DNA of 64,000 bases from CAVZVZ01 sp963778895 (GCA_963778895.1 CAVZVZ010000005.1:1488001-1552000); one strand, 5' to 3'. Positions 28,629 through 36,716 are shown, numbered from the stretch's first letter. The notes: a model not told the origin generated them from the sequence alone. Made by a program: numbers and translations.

Positions 28629-29150
28629 ATGGCTCACAGGGATCCGGCGGTCGAAGTGTTCGAGGTGGTCGTCGAGATCCCGCGCGGCAGTCGCAACAAG
28701 TACGAGATGGACCACGACCGTCACATCATCAAGCTCGACCGGCGGCTGTTCTCGGCCACGATGTACCCCGCCGACTACGGCTTCGTACCCGACACACTCG
28801 CCGAGGACGGCGACCCGCTCGACGTGCTGGTACTGCTCGACGATCCCACGTTCCCCGGGTGCTACATCGACGTCCGAGCCATCGGCGTGTTCTGGATGCG
28901 CGACGACAAGGGACCTGACGCCAAGCTGCTGTGCGTTCCGGCAGGCGATCCCCGTCACGCCAGCATCCGCGACGTCGGCGACCTCGACGAGTTCTTCACG
29001 AGCGAGATCGAGCATTTCTTCGACATCTACAAGGAGCTCGAGCCGGGAAAGATGGCCGAGACCGCAGGCTTCGCCGGAGTCGACGCGGCATACACGGAGT
29101 TGGCTACGTCTCGCCGCCGCTACCAAGAGGCAGGAACGGACCCGACCTAG
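28629..29150 (+). CDS. ppa: Inorganic pyrophosphatase
   Basis: Family I soluble pyrophosphatase, hydrolysing PPi released by biosynthesis. The motifs EIPRGSRNKYEMDHD, PADYGFVPDTLAEDGDPLDVLVL (metal-binding DGDPLD) and KLLCVPAGDPRHASIRD are intact, and the C-terminal half has EFFTSEIEHFFDIYKELEPGK. The ATG at 28629 gives 173 residues, the normal size. Confidence 0.97.
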   Translation: MAHRDPAVEVFEVVVEIPRGSRNKYEMDHDRHIIKLDRRLFSATMYPADYGFVPDTLAEDGDPLDVLVLLDDPTFPGCYIDVRAIGVFWMRDDKGPDAKLLCVPAGDPRHASIRDVGDLDEFFTSEIEHFFDIYKELEPGKMAETAGFAGVDAAYTELATSRRRYQEAGTDPT

Positions 29151-29179
29151 GAGAGGTCTCGCGACGAAGGCTGACCGCT

Positions 29180-30340
29180 TCACATCCGGTGCGAGGCGAT
29201 GGCGGCCAGGAACTCGGCGCGCCGCGCGTCGCCACCCGAGGGATGCAGCGGTGAGGAGCGATTGGCCGGATCCCGTTCGATCCGGTTGATCTCATCGCGC
29301 GGGGCGCCTCGTCGCAGCCAGGCCCGCACCAGGCGACCGAACTCGAGGCTGCTCGACATGGCGTCGTCACGCGCCGCGCGCGCGATCAAACGCGCCGTCG
29401 ATCGCTTCCCGAGCGTGTTCTCCACCGGAGCGAGCCGGTCCGCGAGGGCATCGAGCCAGACGAGGGGACTGCGGGCCTCGATCCCGAGCGGATGAGTCGG
29501 GTCGGAACCGACGACTCGCTCGGCCCGGTGGAGCATCAGCGAGAGCGCATTGCGCACCCGCCATGCGTCCGCCCGCTCGGAAACGGTGGTCCATTCGAGT
29601 GGTTCACGGGCACAGGCGGCCACGTCCTTCAGCCAGATCAGACGATCACCGCCCGAAATACACGCGTGCAGCGCGACGAACACGAGCCGGTCCACGGGCT
29701 CGAGCGTGCGCACCACCACTTCACCGATCGACGCGGGTACCGAACGCGCGAAGAGTCCTTCCATGTCGATCGGGAACTGGTCGCGTAGGTCGGCCGAATT
29801 CAGCAGATGCCAGTGGAGGTCGATGACCGTGCCGGCGGGTCCGCTCATATGGACTTCGCCGGGTCGCAACTCGAGCAACAGGTCCCAGTTCGCGTCGAGC
29901 ATGCGGTGGTCACTCGCCTCGAGCGCCGCGATCGCGTCGGGCAGCTGCTCGGCGCGGACCACCAGATCGAGGTCTTGATAGGCCCGCAGCAGCGGATCGG
30001 CATAGAGCACTTCAGCTAACGAGGGGCCCTTCACGACCAAGAACTCGACGCCGGCGCCGTCGAGCGCGGAAGTGACCGCCCGGAGATCGGTCAGCACCTG
30101 TTGTCGCGTCATGACGATGCGGAAGTAGTCCTCACGCAGCGCGTCCGCCACCGGGCCGGGCAGGACGCCCGCGTCGCCGAGTTGGCGGTGGACAAAGCCC
30201 TCGACGCCGTGGAAACCGGCGGCCTCCACGAGCCCGCCCGCGTGGATGCCGAGCCCTTCCGCGGCCGATATCGCCTGTTCGTGGTCTCCTTGCACGCAGG
30301 CGGTCAGGACCCTGCCCACCCGCGACGCCTGACCTACCAT
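29180..30340 (-). CDS. Nucleotidyltransferase-fold protein of RiPP clusters (NTP_transf_5 type)
   Basis: 386 residues from the ATG at 30340. The nucleotidyltransferase motif FLVVKGPSLAEVLYADPLLR followed by the acidic pair DLDLVVR matches the uncharacterised family PF14907, often found beside lasso-type leader peptide genes. IDLHWHLLNSADLRDQFPID and LEPVDRLVFVALHACISGGDRLIWLKDVAACA are further family landmarks. It is divergent from the micro-ORF at 30516 and the maturation operon, separated by about 175 bases that contain a palindrome. It may modify the peptide product or use nucleotide to activate it; the true reaction is unknown. Confidence 0.82.
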   Translation of the reverse strand: MVGQASRVGRVLTACVQGDHEQAISAAEGLGIHAGGLVEAAGFHGVEGFVHRQLGDAGVLPGPVADALREDYFRIVMTRQQVLTDLRAVTSALDGAGVEFLVVKGPSLAEVLYADPLLRAYQDLDLVVRAEQLPDAIAALEASDHRMLDANWDLLLELRPGEVHMSGPAGTVIDLHWHLLNSADLRDQFPIDMEGLFARSVPASIGEVVVRTLEPVDRLVFVALHACISGGDRLIWLKDVAACAREPLEWTTVSERADAWRVRNALSLMLHRAERVVGSDPTHPLGIEARSPLVWLDALADRLAPVENTLGKRSTARLIARAARDDAMSSSLEFGRLVRAWLRRGAPRDEINRIERDPANRSSPLHPSGGDARRAEFLAAIASHRM

Positions 30341-30425
30341 CGTCGTCACCCTCGTCCTCGATCTCGACCCACCGACCACATACGGTGCCGGAAGATCACC
30401 CACTGCGCCACTCTTCTGGACGGCG

Positions 30426-30440
30426 ACCACGTTCCGTGGT
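30426..30440. promoter_or_regulatory. Perfect palindrome ACCACG-TTC-CGTGGT upstream of peptide A
   Basis: Six-base arms with a three-base spacer, 76 bases before the peptide A start and in the gap shared with the divergent nucleotidyltransferase gene. The same arms and spacing recur at 36717-36731 upstream of the surface-protein gene. It is a strong candidate operator, possibly for one of the two LuxR-type regulators of the operon. Confidence 0.65.
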
Positions 30441-30515
30441 AGTCCTTTGGCCGCCTACCGTGTTGAGAGGGCGATGCATGAGCAGGCTCGCATGGTGGTG
30501 CCAGGAGGGATGCAA

Positions 30516-30593
30516 ATGGAACGGCGACCTTACGTTCAGCCACGTGTTCGGCGGCTCGGTCTGCTTCGCAGGCTGACGCGGTTCAGCTTCTGA
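30516..30593 (+). CDS. Leader-only lasso-type peptide A (25 codons)
   Basis: A 25-residue peptide begins at the ATG at 30516, with AGGAGGG six bases upstream. It contains YVQPRVRRLGLLRRLT, which fits the lasso leader consensus Y-x2-P-x-L/V-x3-G-x5-T exactly, and then ends RFSF followed by TGA. A lasso core of about 15-25 residues should follow the Thr-x pair, but only three residues remain. The last 15 codons encode the same residues as the peptide at 34482, with seven synonymous base changes. Upstream in-frame ATGs at 30474 and 30510 are less likely. A 13-bp hairpin follows 18 bases after the stop, then the RRE protein gene. Confidence 0.8.
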   Translation: MERRPYVQPRVRRLGLLRRLTRFSF

Positions 30594-30611
30594 CCTGTCG
30601 TTGACGCCGTC

Positions 30612-30647
30612 GTGATGGTGGGTCGCCCCTTGGTGACCCACCATCAC
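30612..30647 (+). terminator. Hairpin between peptide A and the maturation genes
   Basis: GTGATGGTGGGTC pairs perfectly with GACCCACCATCAC over 13 bp with a ten-base loop, starting 18 bases after the peptide A stop. There is no U run, so it may act as an attenuator or RNA stabiliser, giving more peptide message than enzyme message as in many RiPP clusters. Confidence 0.75.
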
Positions 30648-30673
30648 GGTGGATTACGGGTGGGATCGAGCGG

Positions 30674-30946
30674 ATGATCGAAGTCGGCGATCGGCCGTCG
30701 CAACGAGCAGGCGTTCTCGCGCAACAGGCCGAGGACGAACTGGTGCTTCTCGACGTTCAGGCCGGCTCGTACTTCGCATTGAACGAGGTGGGGGCGAGAG
30801 TGTGGGAACTCTGTGACGGGTCACGGTCCTTCGCTGACATCCTCGGAACCGTCGGGGCCGAGTTCGATGCCCCGACCGATGTCATCGAAAGGGATGTTCG
30901 TGGTCTTCTCGAAGACCTCTCCAGCGATGGACTCGTCGCCTGGTGA
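30674..30946 (+). CDS. PqqD-like RiPP recognition element protein (lasso B1 type)
   Basis: 90 residues with the PqqD/RRE pattern: DELVLLDVQAGSYFALNEVGARVWELCDGSRSFADILGTV, the winged-helix that clamps a leader peptide, followed by VIERDVRGLLEDLSSDGLVAW. RRE proteins bind the YxxPxL segment of lasso leaders, which is present in all three nearby micro-ORFs. The B2 gene overlaps its end, so the two form one translational unit. Confidence 0.9.
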   Translation: MIEVGDRPSQRAGVLAQQAEDELVLLDVQAGSYFALNEVGARVWELCDGSRSFADILGTVGAEFDAPTDVIERDVRGLLEDLSSDGLVAW

Positions 30947-31397
30947 ACCGACCGCCGGCGGGTGGTTCTCTCCGATGCGGGCCGCTCGCACCACAACGAC
31001 CCTCCTTCGCGCGCTCTTAGTCGCGATTCTCGCTCCCCTGCTGGTGCGGGCACGCCCTGACCGTCTGGCGCGTCTCTTGGAACCGCGACGCTCCGTGCCG
31101 CGCCCGGATGACGAGGCGGTTGCCGGTACGTTGCGCCTCACCGACAGGGCCCTCGCTCGAGGCCGGCCGCTCGTGCGCACGGGGTGCATCACGCGCGGTG
31201 TCACGCGGTACTGGATGTTGCGCCGCGCCGGTGCCGAGGTGGCCCTGTGCTTCGGCGTTGGTTCCGTCGCCGGCAACGTGGAGGCCCACTGTTGGATCGC
31301 GCAGGGCAGCACACCGATCCTCGAACCACCGGATGTGCAGCAATTCCACGAGATGTTCCGGATCTGTCGGCCCGGGATCGTCAGGACGGCGACATGA
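30927..31397 (+). CDS. Transglutaminase-like leader peptidase (lasso B2 type)
   Basis: B2 proteins are cysteine proteases that remove lasso leaders together with the RRE protein. The Cys is in RTGCITRGVTRYWMLRRAGA and the His in VEAHCWIAQGSTPILEPP; I cannot place the third catalytic residue with confidence. An N-terminal hydrophobic stretch (TLLRALLVAILAPLLV) is present. The ATG at 30927 overlaps the RRE gene by 20 bases; an ATG at 30975 is an alternative. The stop overlaps the next start (ATGA). Length is about 156 residues, normal for stand-alone B2. Confidence 0.85.
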   Translation: MDSSPGEPTAGGWFSPMRAARTTTTLLRALLVAILAPLLVRARPDRLARLLEPRRSVPRPDDEAVAGTLRLTDRALARGRPLVRTGCITRGVTRYWMLRRAGAEVALCFGVGSVAGNVEAHCWIAQGSTPILEPPDVQQFHEMFRICRPGIVRTAT

Positions 31398-32369
31398 CGA
31401 CCACGCCGTTGACCGTCGCGGCAACCCTCGAGTTCGACTTTCACGGAACCCGGCTGGCGATCGCCACGGACCATCCACGCGTAGCCGAAGCGCTCGAATC
31501 ACGGTTCCGACCGTTCCGGGTCGAGGACTCTGAACCGGCGAACGTTTCGTTCGACATCAGTCGAAGCGACAGGCCGCCGGCCCACGCCGCGAGCGGTCGG
31601 GTCGTGTACGAGAGCGATCTCGGCGATGTCGTGTACTCCGACGACGGAGACGCCCTTGCCATTCGTGGTGATCGGTTCTTCGTCGACGCGGACCTGCGTG
31701 CCGCGCACGTCGCGATCCGCTACCTCACGGGTGCCGACGACGAGTTGGCCCTCGTGGCTCACCCGCTCTTCACGCTCCCCTTGATGGAGATCCTGAAAAC
31801 GCCGGCAGCGGTTCTCGTTGCACGCCGCGTGCGTCGCCGACGACCGGGGCGGCATCCTTCTGGCCGGTGAGAGTGGTTCGGGAAAGTCGACGACATCGCT
31901 CGCGCTCGCTCTCTCGGGGATGGCCTTCCTTTCTGACGACATGGTGTTTCTGGACAGCACGGCGGAACCACCACACGTTCTCGGCTTTCCCGACGAATTC
32001 GACCTCACCGACGAGACGGTCCGTAGGTTCGCCACGCTGCGCCATCTGGAGGGTCGCGCGACGTGGGGCGGGCGCCCCAAGCATCAAGTTCGCGCCGACG
32101 AGCTCGGCACTCGCATCGAACTTGGTTGCTCACCCAGACTCCTGTTGTTCCCCCAGGTCACCGACGCCGAACGGTCCTCCGTGGAACCGCTCTCCGCGGG
32201 CGAGGCGCTGATCGAGTTGGCGCCGAACGTGCTTCTCACCGAGGCGAGGAGCTCGCAAGGTCACCTCGACGCGCTCGGTGCTCTCGTGCGTTCGCTGCCG
32301 ACCCATCGGTTGTTGCTCGGACGCGATCTCGATGATGTGGTGGCGACGGTCTCGGAGTTGGCCGCGTGA
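31394..32369 (+). CDS. HPr-kinase-like P-loop kinase of RiPP clusters (one frameshift)
   Basis: The N-terminal half (TPLTVAATLEFDFHGTRLAI to LFTLPLMEILK) and the C-terminal half (FSLHAACVADDRGGILLAGE then the P-loop SGSGKSTTSLALAL, then FLSDDMVFLD) join when one A is removed from the run at 31796-31799. Corrected, it is about 324 residues. Relatives in lasso clusters such as paeninodin phosphorylate the C-terminal Ser of the precursor. Here the substrate could be the penultimate Ser of the RFSF tail, which is inference. Its last codon overlaps the next start (GTGA). Confidence 0.85.
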
Positions 32370-33004
32370 CCCTGTCGCTCGAGCCGCTGGCTCCCGATCC
32401 CGCGAGGGATGCTGCGGCTCTGCACATCGCCGTCGTCGCGTCGGCGACCTTCCATCGGGATGTCCTCGCGTTCGTGCTCGACCAGGACTCGGTGCTGAAT
32501 GTGGGTCCATCGGTCTGCTCGCTCGACGAGCTCGACTCCCGACCCGACTGCGTAGCCGACATCGCCATCGTCGTCCTGCCTGACGACACGGGCCTCGCGG
32601 TGCTCCCCCGGCCACACGAGCGGTCGTGGAGCCAACAACTGACGAGCGGCGAGCCGATCGTGATCATCGGATGGGACACGCCTCCCGCCGAACTGCGAAG
32701 GCTGCTGAAGCGAACGCTTTCTCGTCCATCACGTCGCACCCGGGTCCGTGCGGTCAAGGGCCATCCTGACGACACGCTGCGCTCGCTCACAGATCGAGAG
32801 CTCGAAGTACTCGTGTCGCTGGCGGAGGGCCGCTCGGCCATCGACACCGCGTCCACCTTGGGGATCTCACCCAATACGGTTCGGACACACGTCACGAACC
32901 TGCTGCGCAAGTTGGGGGCTCACTCACGACTAGCGGCGGTGGCGATGACACGCGACTACCTCACCGCGGAACGGCAGCGGCGCGAACAGAGCGGTCAGCG
33001 ATGA
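32366..33004 (+). CDS. LuxR-type DNA-binding regulator, first of two
   Basis: 212 residues. The N-terminal part (LHIAVVASATFHRDVLAFVLD) resembles a degenerate receiver domain without a clear phosphorylation Asp site. The C-terminus is a LuxR helix-turn-helix: LTDRELEVLVSLAEGRSAID then SPNTVRTHVTNLLRKLGAHSR. It starts with GTG overlapping the kinase stop and overlaps the next regulator by four bases, so it belongs to the RiPP operon. It may bind the ACCACG-N3-CGTGGT palindrome. Confidence 0.87.
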   Translation: MTLSLEPLAPDPARDAAALHIAVVASATFHRDVLAFVLDQDSVLNVGPSVCSLDELDSRPDCVADIAIVVLPDDTGLAVLPRPHERSWSQQLTSGEPIVIIGWDTPPAELRRLLKRTLSRPSRRTRVRAVKGHPDDTLRSLTDRELEVLVSLAEGRSAIDTASTLGISPNTVRTHVTNLLRKLGAHSRLAAVAMTRDYLTAERQRREQSGQR

Positions 33005-33648
33005 CGGCCGCTGAGTTCCACGTCCTCGTCGTCATGCCGCAGGGCCTGTTGCGCGCTGGCGTGTGCGAGGCGATCGCGTCGGACGATGCCATCGTCGTCC
33101 AGGCCGCGGCGGAACCGTCGCAGGGCATCGACGCCGCTGGCCGGCAGCAACCCGACGTGGTTCTGCTGGCCCTCGAGCTGCACGGCCACCGGCCCGGGTT
33201 CAACCTCGATCTGTGCCGCGACATCGTGGCCGCCTCCCCTCGATCGAAGGTCCTCTGCCTGGCCGACGAGCCGACGACGCAGGTCGTGGACCTTGCGCTT
33301 CGCGCCGGCGCACGAGGGGTGTTCGATCTCGACCTCAGCCTCGATCTCCTCGGCAACGCCCTGCGAACGGTCAAAGCGGGGGAAGCCTGGACGCCGGACT
33401 CATCCAGTGATCGTGAGACCCGACTTCGCACCGCCGGGACGAGCCCACTCACCGCCCGCGAGCAAAGCGTGCTGGCGTTGCTCGCCCAGGGACACGACCA
33501 CAACGCCATCGCCTGTGATCTGTTCATCTCGCCGCACACGGCTCGCACCCACATCCGCAACGTCATGCGAAAGCTCGGCGCCCACAATCGGCTCGAGGCC
33601 GTGTACCTCGCGACCGATGCGGGGCTGCTCGACCAGCCGGCTAGCTGA
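33001..33648 (+). CDS. LuxR-type response regulator, second of two
   Basis: 215 residues. The receiver-like half starts FHVLVVMPQGLLRAGVCEAI and has QPDVVLLALELHG where the phospho-acceptor Asp would lie; the usual Asp is replaced by Leu-Ala, so normal phosphorylation is doubtful. The LuxR domain is LTAREQSVLALLAQGHDHNA then HTARTHIRNVMRKLGAHNRL. It is the last gene of the operon and converges with the lipoprotein gene 18 bases away. It resembles the preceding gene and may form a heterodimer with it. Confidence 0.87.
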   Translation: MTAAEFHVLVVMPQGLLRAGVCEAIASDDAIVVQAAAEPSQGIDAAGRQQPDVVLLALELHGHRPGFNLDLCRDIVAASPRSKVLCLADEPTTQVVDLALRAGARGVFDLDLSLDLLGNALRTVKAGEAWTPDSSSDRETRLRTAGTSPLTAREQSVLALLAQGHDHNAIACDLFISPHTARTHIRNVMRKLGAHNRLEAVYLATDAGLLDQPAS

Positions 33649-33666
33649 CCGCGAGCGCGGTTCGAG

Positions 33667-34398
33667 TCACCCGGACGCGGGACAGCTCGGGTCGTCAGGT
33701 CGGTTCCCACAGCTCTTCCCGAAATCGGCGTACGCCGACCCCGCTGGGGCCTGGAACGCCAAGGCTGTGCACGCCTGACCGTCGCCACCGGCACATTGGT
33801 CCCACAGCGCGTCCAACGAGGCGTCGTCGCCGTAGTTCGACGGATTCGAGTTGGCCGACGGGCCCGGATTGGTCCCGGATGAACCAGGCGCGCAGGCCAC
33901 CTGCACACCGCGACCACCGCAACTGTTGGCGAAGGCCTCGTACTCCGATCCCTCGGCGGCCCGATTGAACAACTGATCGCAGACGTCGGTTCCCATCGAG
34001 GCGCACAGGTCCCACAACCGATCGAGCTCGGCGTCATCGCCGTAGGTGAACGGCTGACCGGGAGTGCGCACGAGCGTCTGACCGGGCGACACGTTCTCGA
34101 ACGTGCAGGCCGCCAAGATGCTGTCGAACTGCGATTGCGTGGCCGGATCCGCACCACCACGAACCACGTCCTGGGCCGCCTGGGCTCCAACGACATCCTT
34201 CACGCGGACCTTCACGCACTGGGCCTCACCGCTCGTGAGGCTGAGCTGGCCGACGAGGAGCGCCTCGAGGGAGTCATCGGACGTTGTCGGTTGCGGCGCC
34301 GAGGAACCCTTTCCGCCACACGCCACCGCGAGCAACACAGCCAGGGCGACGACCGCTACGGCGCTGCAGCGAACTCGCGAGATCGTGGTGGAGGGCAT
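33667..34398 (-). CDS. Lipoprotein with two Cys-rich repeats
   Basis: 243 residues. The signal peptide ends at LLAVACGG, a lipobox. The mature part has two repeats of about 45 residues: YGDDAELDRLWDLCASMGTD..GSEYEAFANSCGGR and YGDDASLDALWDQCAGGDGQ..GSAYADFGKSCGNR, each with three Cys, separated by a Pro/Ser/Asn linker. Such repeats occur in surface proteins of actinobacteria, probably as small disulfide-bonded modules. It is downstream of peptide B on the same strand but a strong hairpin separates them. Confidence 0.8.
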   Translation of the reverse strand: MPSTTISRVRCSAVAVVALAVLLAVACGGKGSSAPQPTTSDDSLEALLVGQLSLTSGEAQCVKVRVKDVVGAQAAQDVVRGGADPATQSQFDSILAACTFENVSPGQTLVRTPGQPFTYGDDAELDRLWDLCASMGTDVCDQLFNRAAEGSEYEAFANSCGGRGVQVACAPGSSGTNPGPSANSNPSNYGDDASLDALWDQCAGGDGQACTALAFQAPAGSAYADFGKSCGNRPDDPSCPASG

Positions 34399-34425
34399 GG
34401 GTCAAGAAGGTACGCCTAAAGGCAA

Positions 34426-34463
34426 GTCGCTGGCAGCCCGGCCTGAGCCGGACTGCCAGCGAC
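34426..34463 (-). terminator. Terminator-like hairpin after peptide B
   Basis: GTCGCTGGCAG and CTGCCAGCGAC plus CCGG/CCGG give a 16-bp stem with one mismatch and a six-base loop, 18 bases after the peptide B stop. A near-identical hairpin follows peptide C at 36772. Confidence 0.8.
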
Positions 34464-34481
34464 CAGTTCCCTCGAGTTGGG

Positions 34482-34556
34482 TCAGAAGCTGAACCGGGTC
34501 AACCGGCGCAGCAGACCCAACCGCCGCACCTGCGGCGCTTGGTAGCGCTTCTTCAT
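34482..34556 (-). CDS. Leader-only lasso-type peptide B (24 codons)
   Basis: This 24-residue peptide begins MKKRYQAPQV and ends in RRLGLLRRLTRFSF. It matches the lasso leader consensus exactly and stops directly after it. AAGGAGGG overlaps the stop codon of the surface-protein gene and lies four bases before the ATG, so it is translationally coupled to that gene. The 14-residue tail is identical to peptides A and C, while the N-terminal residues vary. Downstream bases after the TGA are not conserved among the three copies, so a hidden read-through core is unlikely. A strong hairpin follows. Confidence 0.82.
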   Translation of the reverse strand: MKKRYQAPQVRRLGLLRRLTRFSF

Positions 34557-34567
34557 CCGTCCCTCCT

Positions 34568-36562
34568 TCACTGGCCATCCCAGATCATGACGGCCGCCGA
34601 AGAACCGGCTGCCCCCAGGACCCGAATGCTGATGGTGTTGCTGGCCCCGAGCGCACCCAGATCAACCGTCTGGCCATCCGGGTTCCAGATCACACTCGTG
34701 ACCCCGTTGACATCGACGGCAACCGCCGACACCCCGGCCGCTTCGCTGATCGTCAGGTAGTGCTCGGCCGCCGGAACGCCCGAGAACACATGGGACTGAC
34801 CCGAGGACAACGTCGCCGTCACCGGATCGCAGATGGTGACGTTGCCGGCCTTGTCGGTCGCCGTGAACTCCACCGACGCACCCTCACCGAGCTTGATCTT
34901 CGACGCGGTGACGATCACATCGCTCGTCGTGCCCGGCGTGAAGGCCGGAATCGACGTCGTGGCGTTCTTCGTCTTGGTGGCATTCACCGTCGCCAGACCA
35001 CTACCCGAATCAGCGACCCTCACCGAAATACCCGACGAAGACGCCGACACCAGCGCACACACCGGAGGCGTCTTGTCCGTAACCGGCGACGTAACCGTCA
35101 CCGTGGCCGAATCCGACACCGGCGGGTTGATCCCGTCCGACGCCGTCAACGTCGCGGTGTACGTGCCCGGAGTCGTGCACGTGACACTCGCCACCGCCGC
35201 CGTGTCCGGCGTGATCACACAACCCGAACCCGACACCGTCCACTTCAACGTCAACGGATCATTCTCAGGATCCGACGCCGAACCATTCAACGCCACCGCA
35301 GTATTCGGAGCCGTCGTCACATCCGGACCCGCATTCACCACCGGCGGCCCATTGGGCGGCGGACCCGCAGCCCAGGTCTTGGTGGCCGTGTCCTTCTCCA
35401 GCGCTCCGGCATCGTCGATGAACGAGCCCGAGATGGAGTCGGTGCCGGCACCGCCGGTATCCGTGTAGGTGAACGTCGCAACACCCGACGCATTGGTCGT
35501 AGCCGTACCCGTCTTGCCGACGTTCGGGCCGCTGTCGACGCTGAAGCTCACGACCTTGCCCGCTGCCGGGCTCGTGCCCTTCACGACGGTGGCCGTCACG
35601 GTATGGCTCGTGCCAACCGGGTTCGTCGCTGTCTTCGGTGACAAAGTGATGTTCGAGGTGACGACGATGCCTCCGCCGCTGACCATCATGTAGGGCGAGC
35701 CGGACACCGGCAGTCCGGTGTCGACATCGGTCGCCGCGTAGGTCTTGGGCACGACCGGATCGATGGCAATCGCCAACGGCGTGTAGTCCGACGGGAACTT
35801 GTCGAAGAACTCATGGACCGAGCAGCCCCAATTCGAGAGGGCGGCATGGTTCAGACCCGCCGTGGGACCGGACTGCGCGACGACGGAGATATCGCCCGTG
35901 CAGGGCGCGCCGCCGACCGTGAACTGACCCGGACCTTTGGTGCTGAGCCCGTCGAGCAACGGCACCGGCGTGGCCGCCGGGCTGAACCAGTAGGCGCAGG
36001 TGAGGCTCACGTACGCCCCCGTCGCTCCCGAGACGGCACCGGCGAAGGCGATGCCGTTCTTCGCGACCAGGTCACCCCGCTGAACTCCGGTCGGGCCGGT
36101 GTTGTGGAGCGTGGAGTCGGTACCGATCAGCACCTTGTTGCCCCCGCTGGCCATGACGACCGGCTCCCATACTGAGGCGTTGGCCTCGGCGGCGGCGAAC
36201 GATGACGTGTCACCGCACTCCGGGTCACCGAGGACCAGGACCTGGTACTTGGCGAAGTCGGACGCGGTCATCGCACCCCACGTCGTGGCAGACACGACGT
36301 CGACGGTGAAACCGTCCGCTTCTGCTTGCTGCTGCTCGAGGCTCTCGCCGCTGCCGTCCGTGGCGGTTCCTGCCGTCACAGAGGTGTCGAGGATCAACGC
36401 TTTTGGCGGAGCTGCACCCGCAGGCGAGTTCCCGGTGAGCTGAAGGATCGGGATGCTCAACATGCTCATGAGCAAGACCGCTACCGAAAAGAAGGAGAAT
36501 CGACTGATCCTCCGCTTCGGCCGAGGCTGGCGAGCCTGGCCGTCTCCGCCCTGTCGTTTCAT
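34568..36562 (-). CDS. Secreted surface protein with Ig-like and PKD domains
   Basis: 664 residues. The N-terminus is Arg-rich, then a hydrophobic segment (FFSVAVLLMSMLSIPILQL) as signal or anchor. The first 280 residues (PPKALILDTSVTAGTATDGSG to the DVDTGLPVSGSPYMMVSGGG part) have no recognised fold; then a Big-type Ig domain (NITLSPKTATNPVGTSHTVTATV) and a PKD-like domain (VVNAGPDVTTAPNTAVALNGSASDPENDPL). A final 70-residue domain (VFSGVPAAEHYLTISEAAGV to AAVMIWDGQ) is duplicated at 36914. GGAGG lies eight bases before the ATG. Peptide B follows 11 bases after the stop. It is probably exported and displayed; an LPxTG-like sorting signal is not seen. Confidence 0.85.
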   Translation of the reverse strand: MKRQGGDGQARQPRPKRRISRFSFFSVAVLLMSMLSIPILQLTGNSPAGAAPPKALILDTSVTAGTATDGSGESLEQQQAEADGFTVDVVSATTWGAMTASDFAKYQVLVLGDPECGDTSSFAAAEANASVWEPVVMASGGNKVLIGTDSTLHNTGPTGVQRGDLVAKNGIAFAGAVSGATGAYVSLTCAYWFSPAATPVPLLDGLSTKGPGQFTVGGAPCTGDISVVAQSGPTAGLNHAALSNWGCSVHEFFDKFPSDYTPLAIAIDPVVPKTYAATDVDTGLPVSGSPYMMVSGGGIVVTSNITLSPKTATNPVGTSHTVTATVVKGTSPAAGKVVSFSVDSGPNVGKTGTATTNASGVATFTYTDTGGAGTDSISGSFIDDAGALEKDTATKTWAAGPPPNGPPVVNAGPDVTTAPNTAVALNGSASDPENDPLTLKWTVSGSGCVITPDTAAVASVTCTTPGTYTATLTASDGINPPVSDSATVTVTSPVTDKTPPVCALVSASSSGISVRVADSGSGLATVNATKTKNATTSIPAFTPGTTSDVIVTASKIKLGEGASVEFTATDKAGNVTICDPVTATLSSGQSHVFSGVPAAEHYLTISEAAGVSAVAVDVNGVTSVIWNPDGQTVDLGALGASNTISIRVLGAAGSSAAVMIWDGQ

Positions 36563-36661
36563 CGATCATCCTCCGATGTGGCCCGAGCCTGTTCGCGCCG
36601 AGCCTCGTCCGCCCGCGGTTCACCTGCGGTTCTCTGATACTCACGCCGGGCGCGATCCGGG

Positions 36662-36685
36662 GGAATACGTCGTCTGAGGTATTCC
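36662..36685. promoter_or_regulatory. Inverted repeat GGAATAC-N10-GTATTCC upstream of the surface-protein gene
   Basis: Seven-base perfect arms centred about 110 bases before the surface-protein start. It may be an operator, or GGAATAC may be an ECF sigma -35 element. No copy was seen upstream of peptide A. Confidence 0.4.
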
Positions 36686-36716
36686 TGCCGCCAGGACGAC
36701 AGATTCACGCCACTAG

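Noticed and set aside
30478..30576. Overlapping 32-codon plus-strand ORF (MSRLAWWCQEGC...) as an alternative precursor.
   Set aside because: It lacks the conserved leader motif, has a weaker ribosome site and has no counterpart at B or C.
30591..30680. Hidden core peptide after the TGA of the micro-ORFs, for example by stop read-through.
   Set aside because: The codons after the stop differ completely among peptides A, B and C and hairpins follow closely, so no conserved core is encoded.
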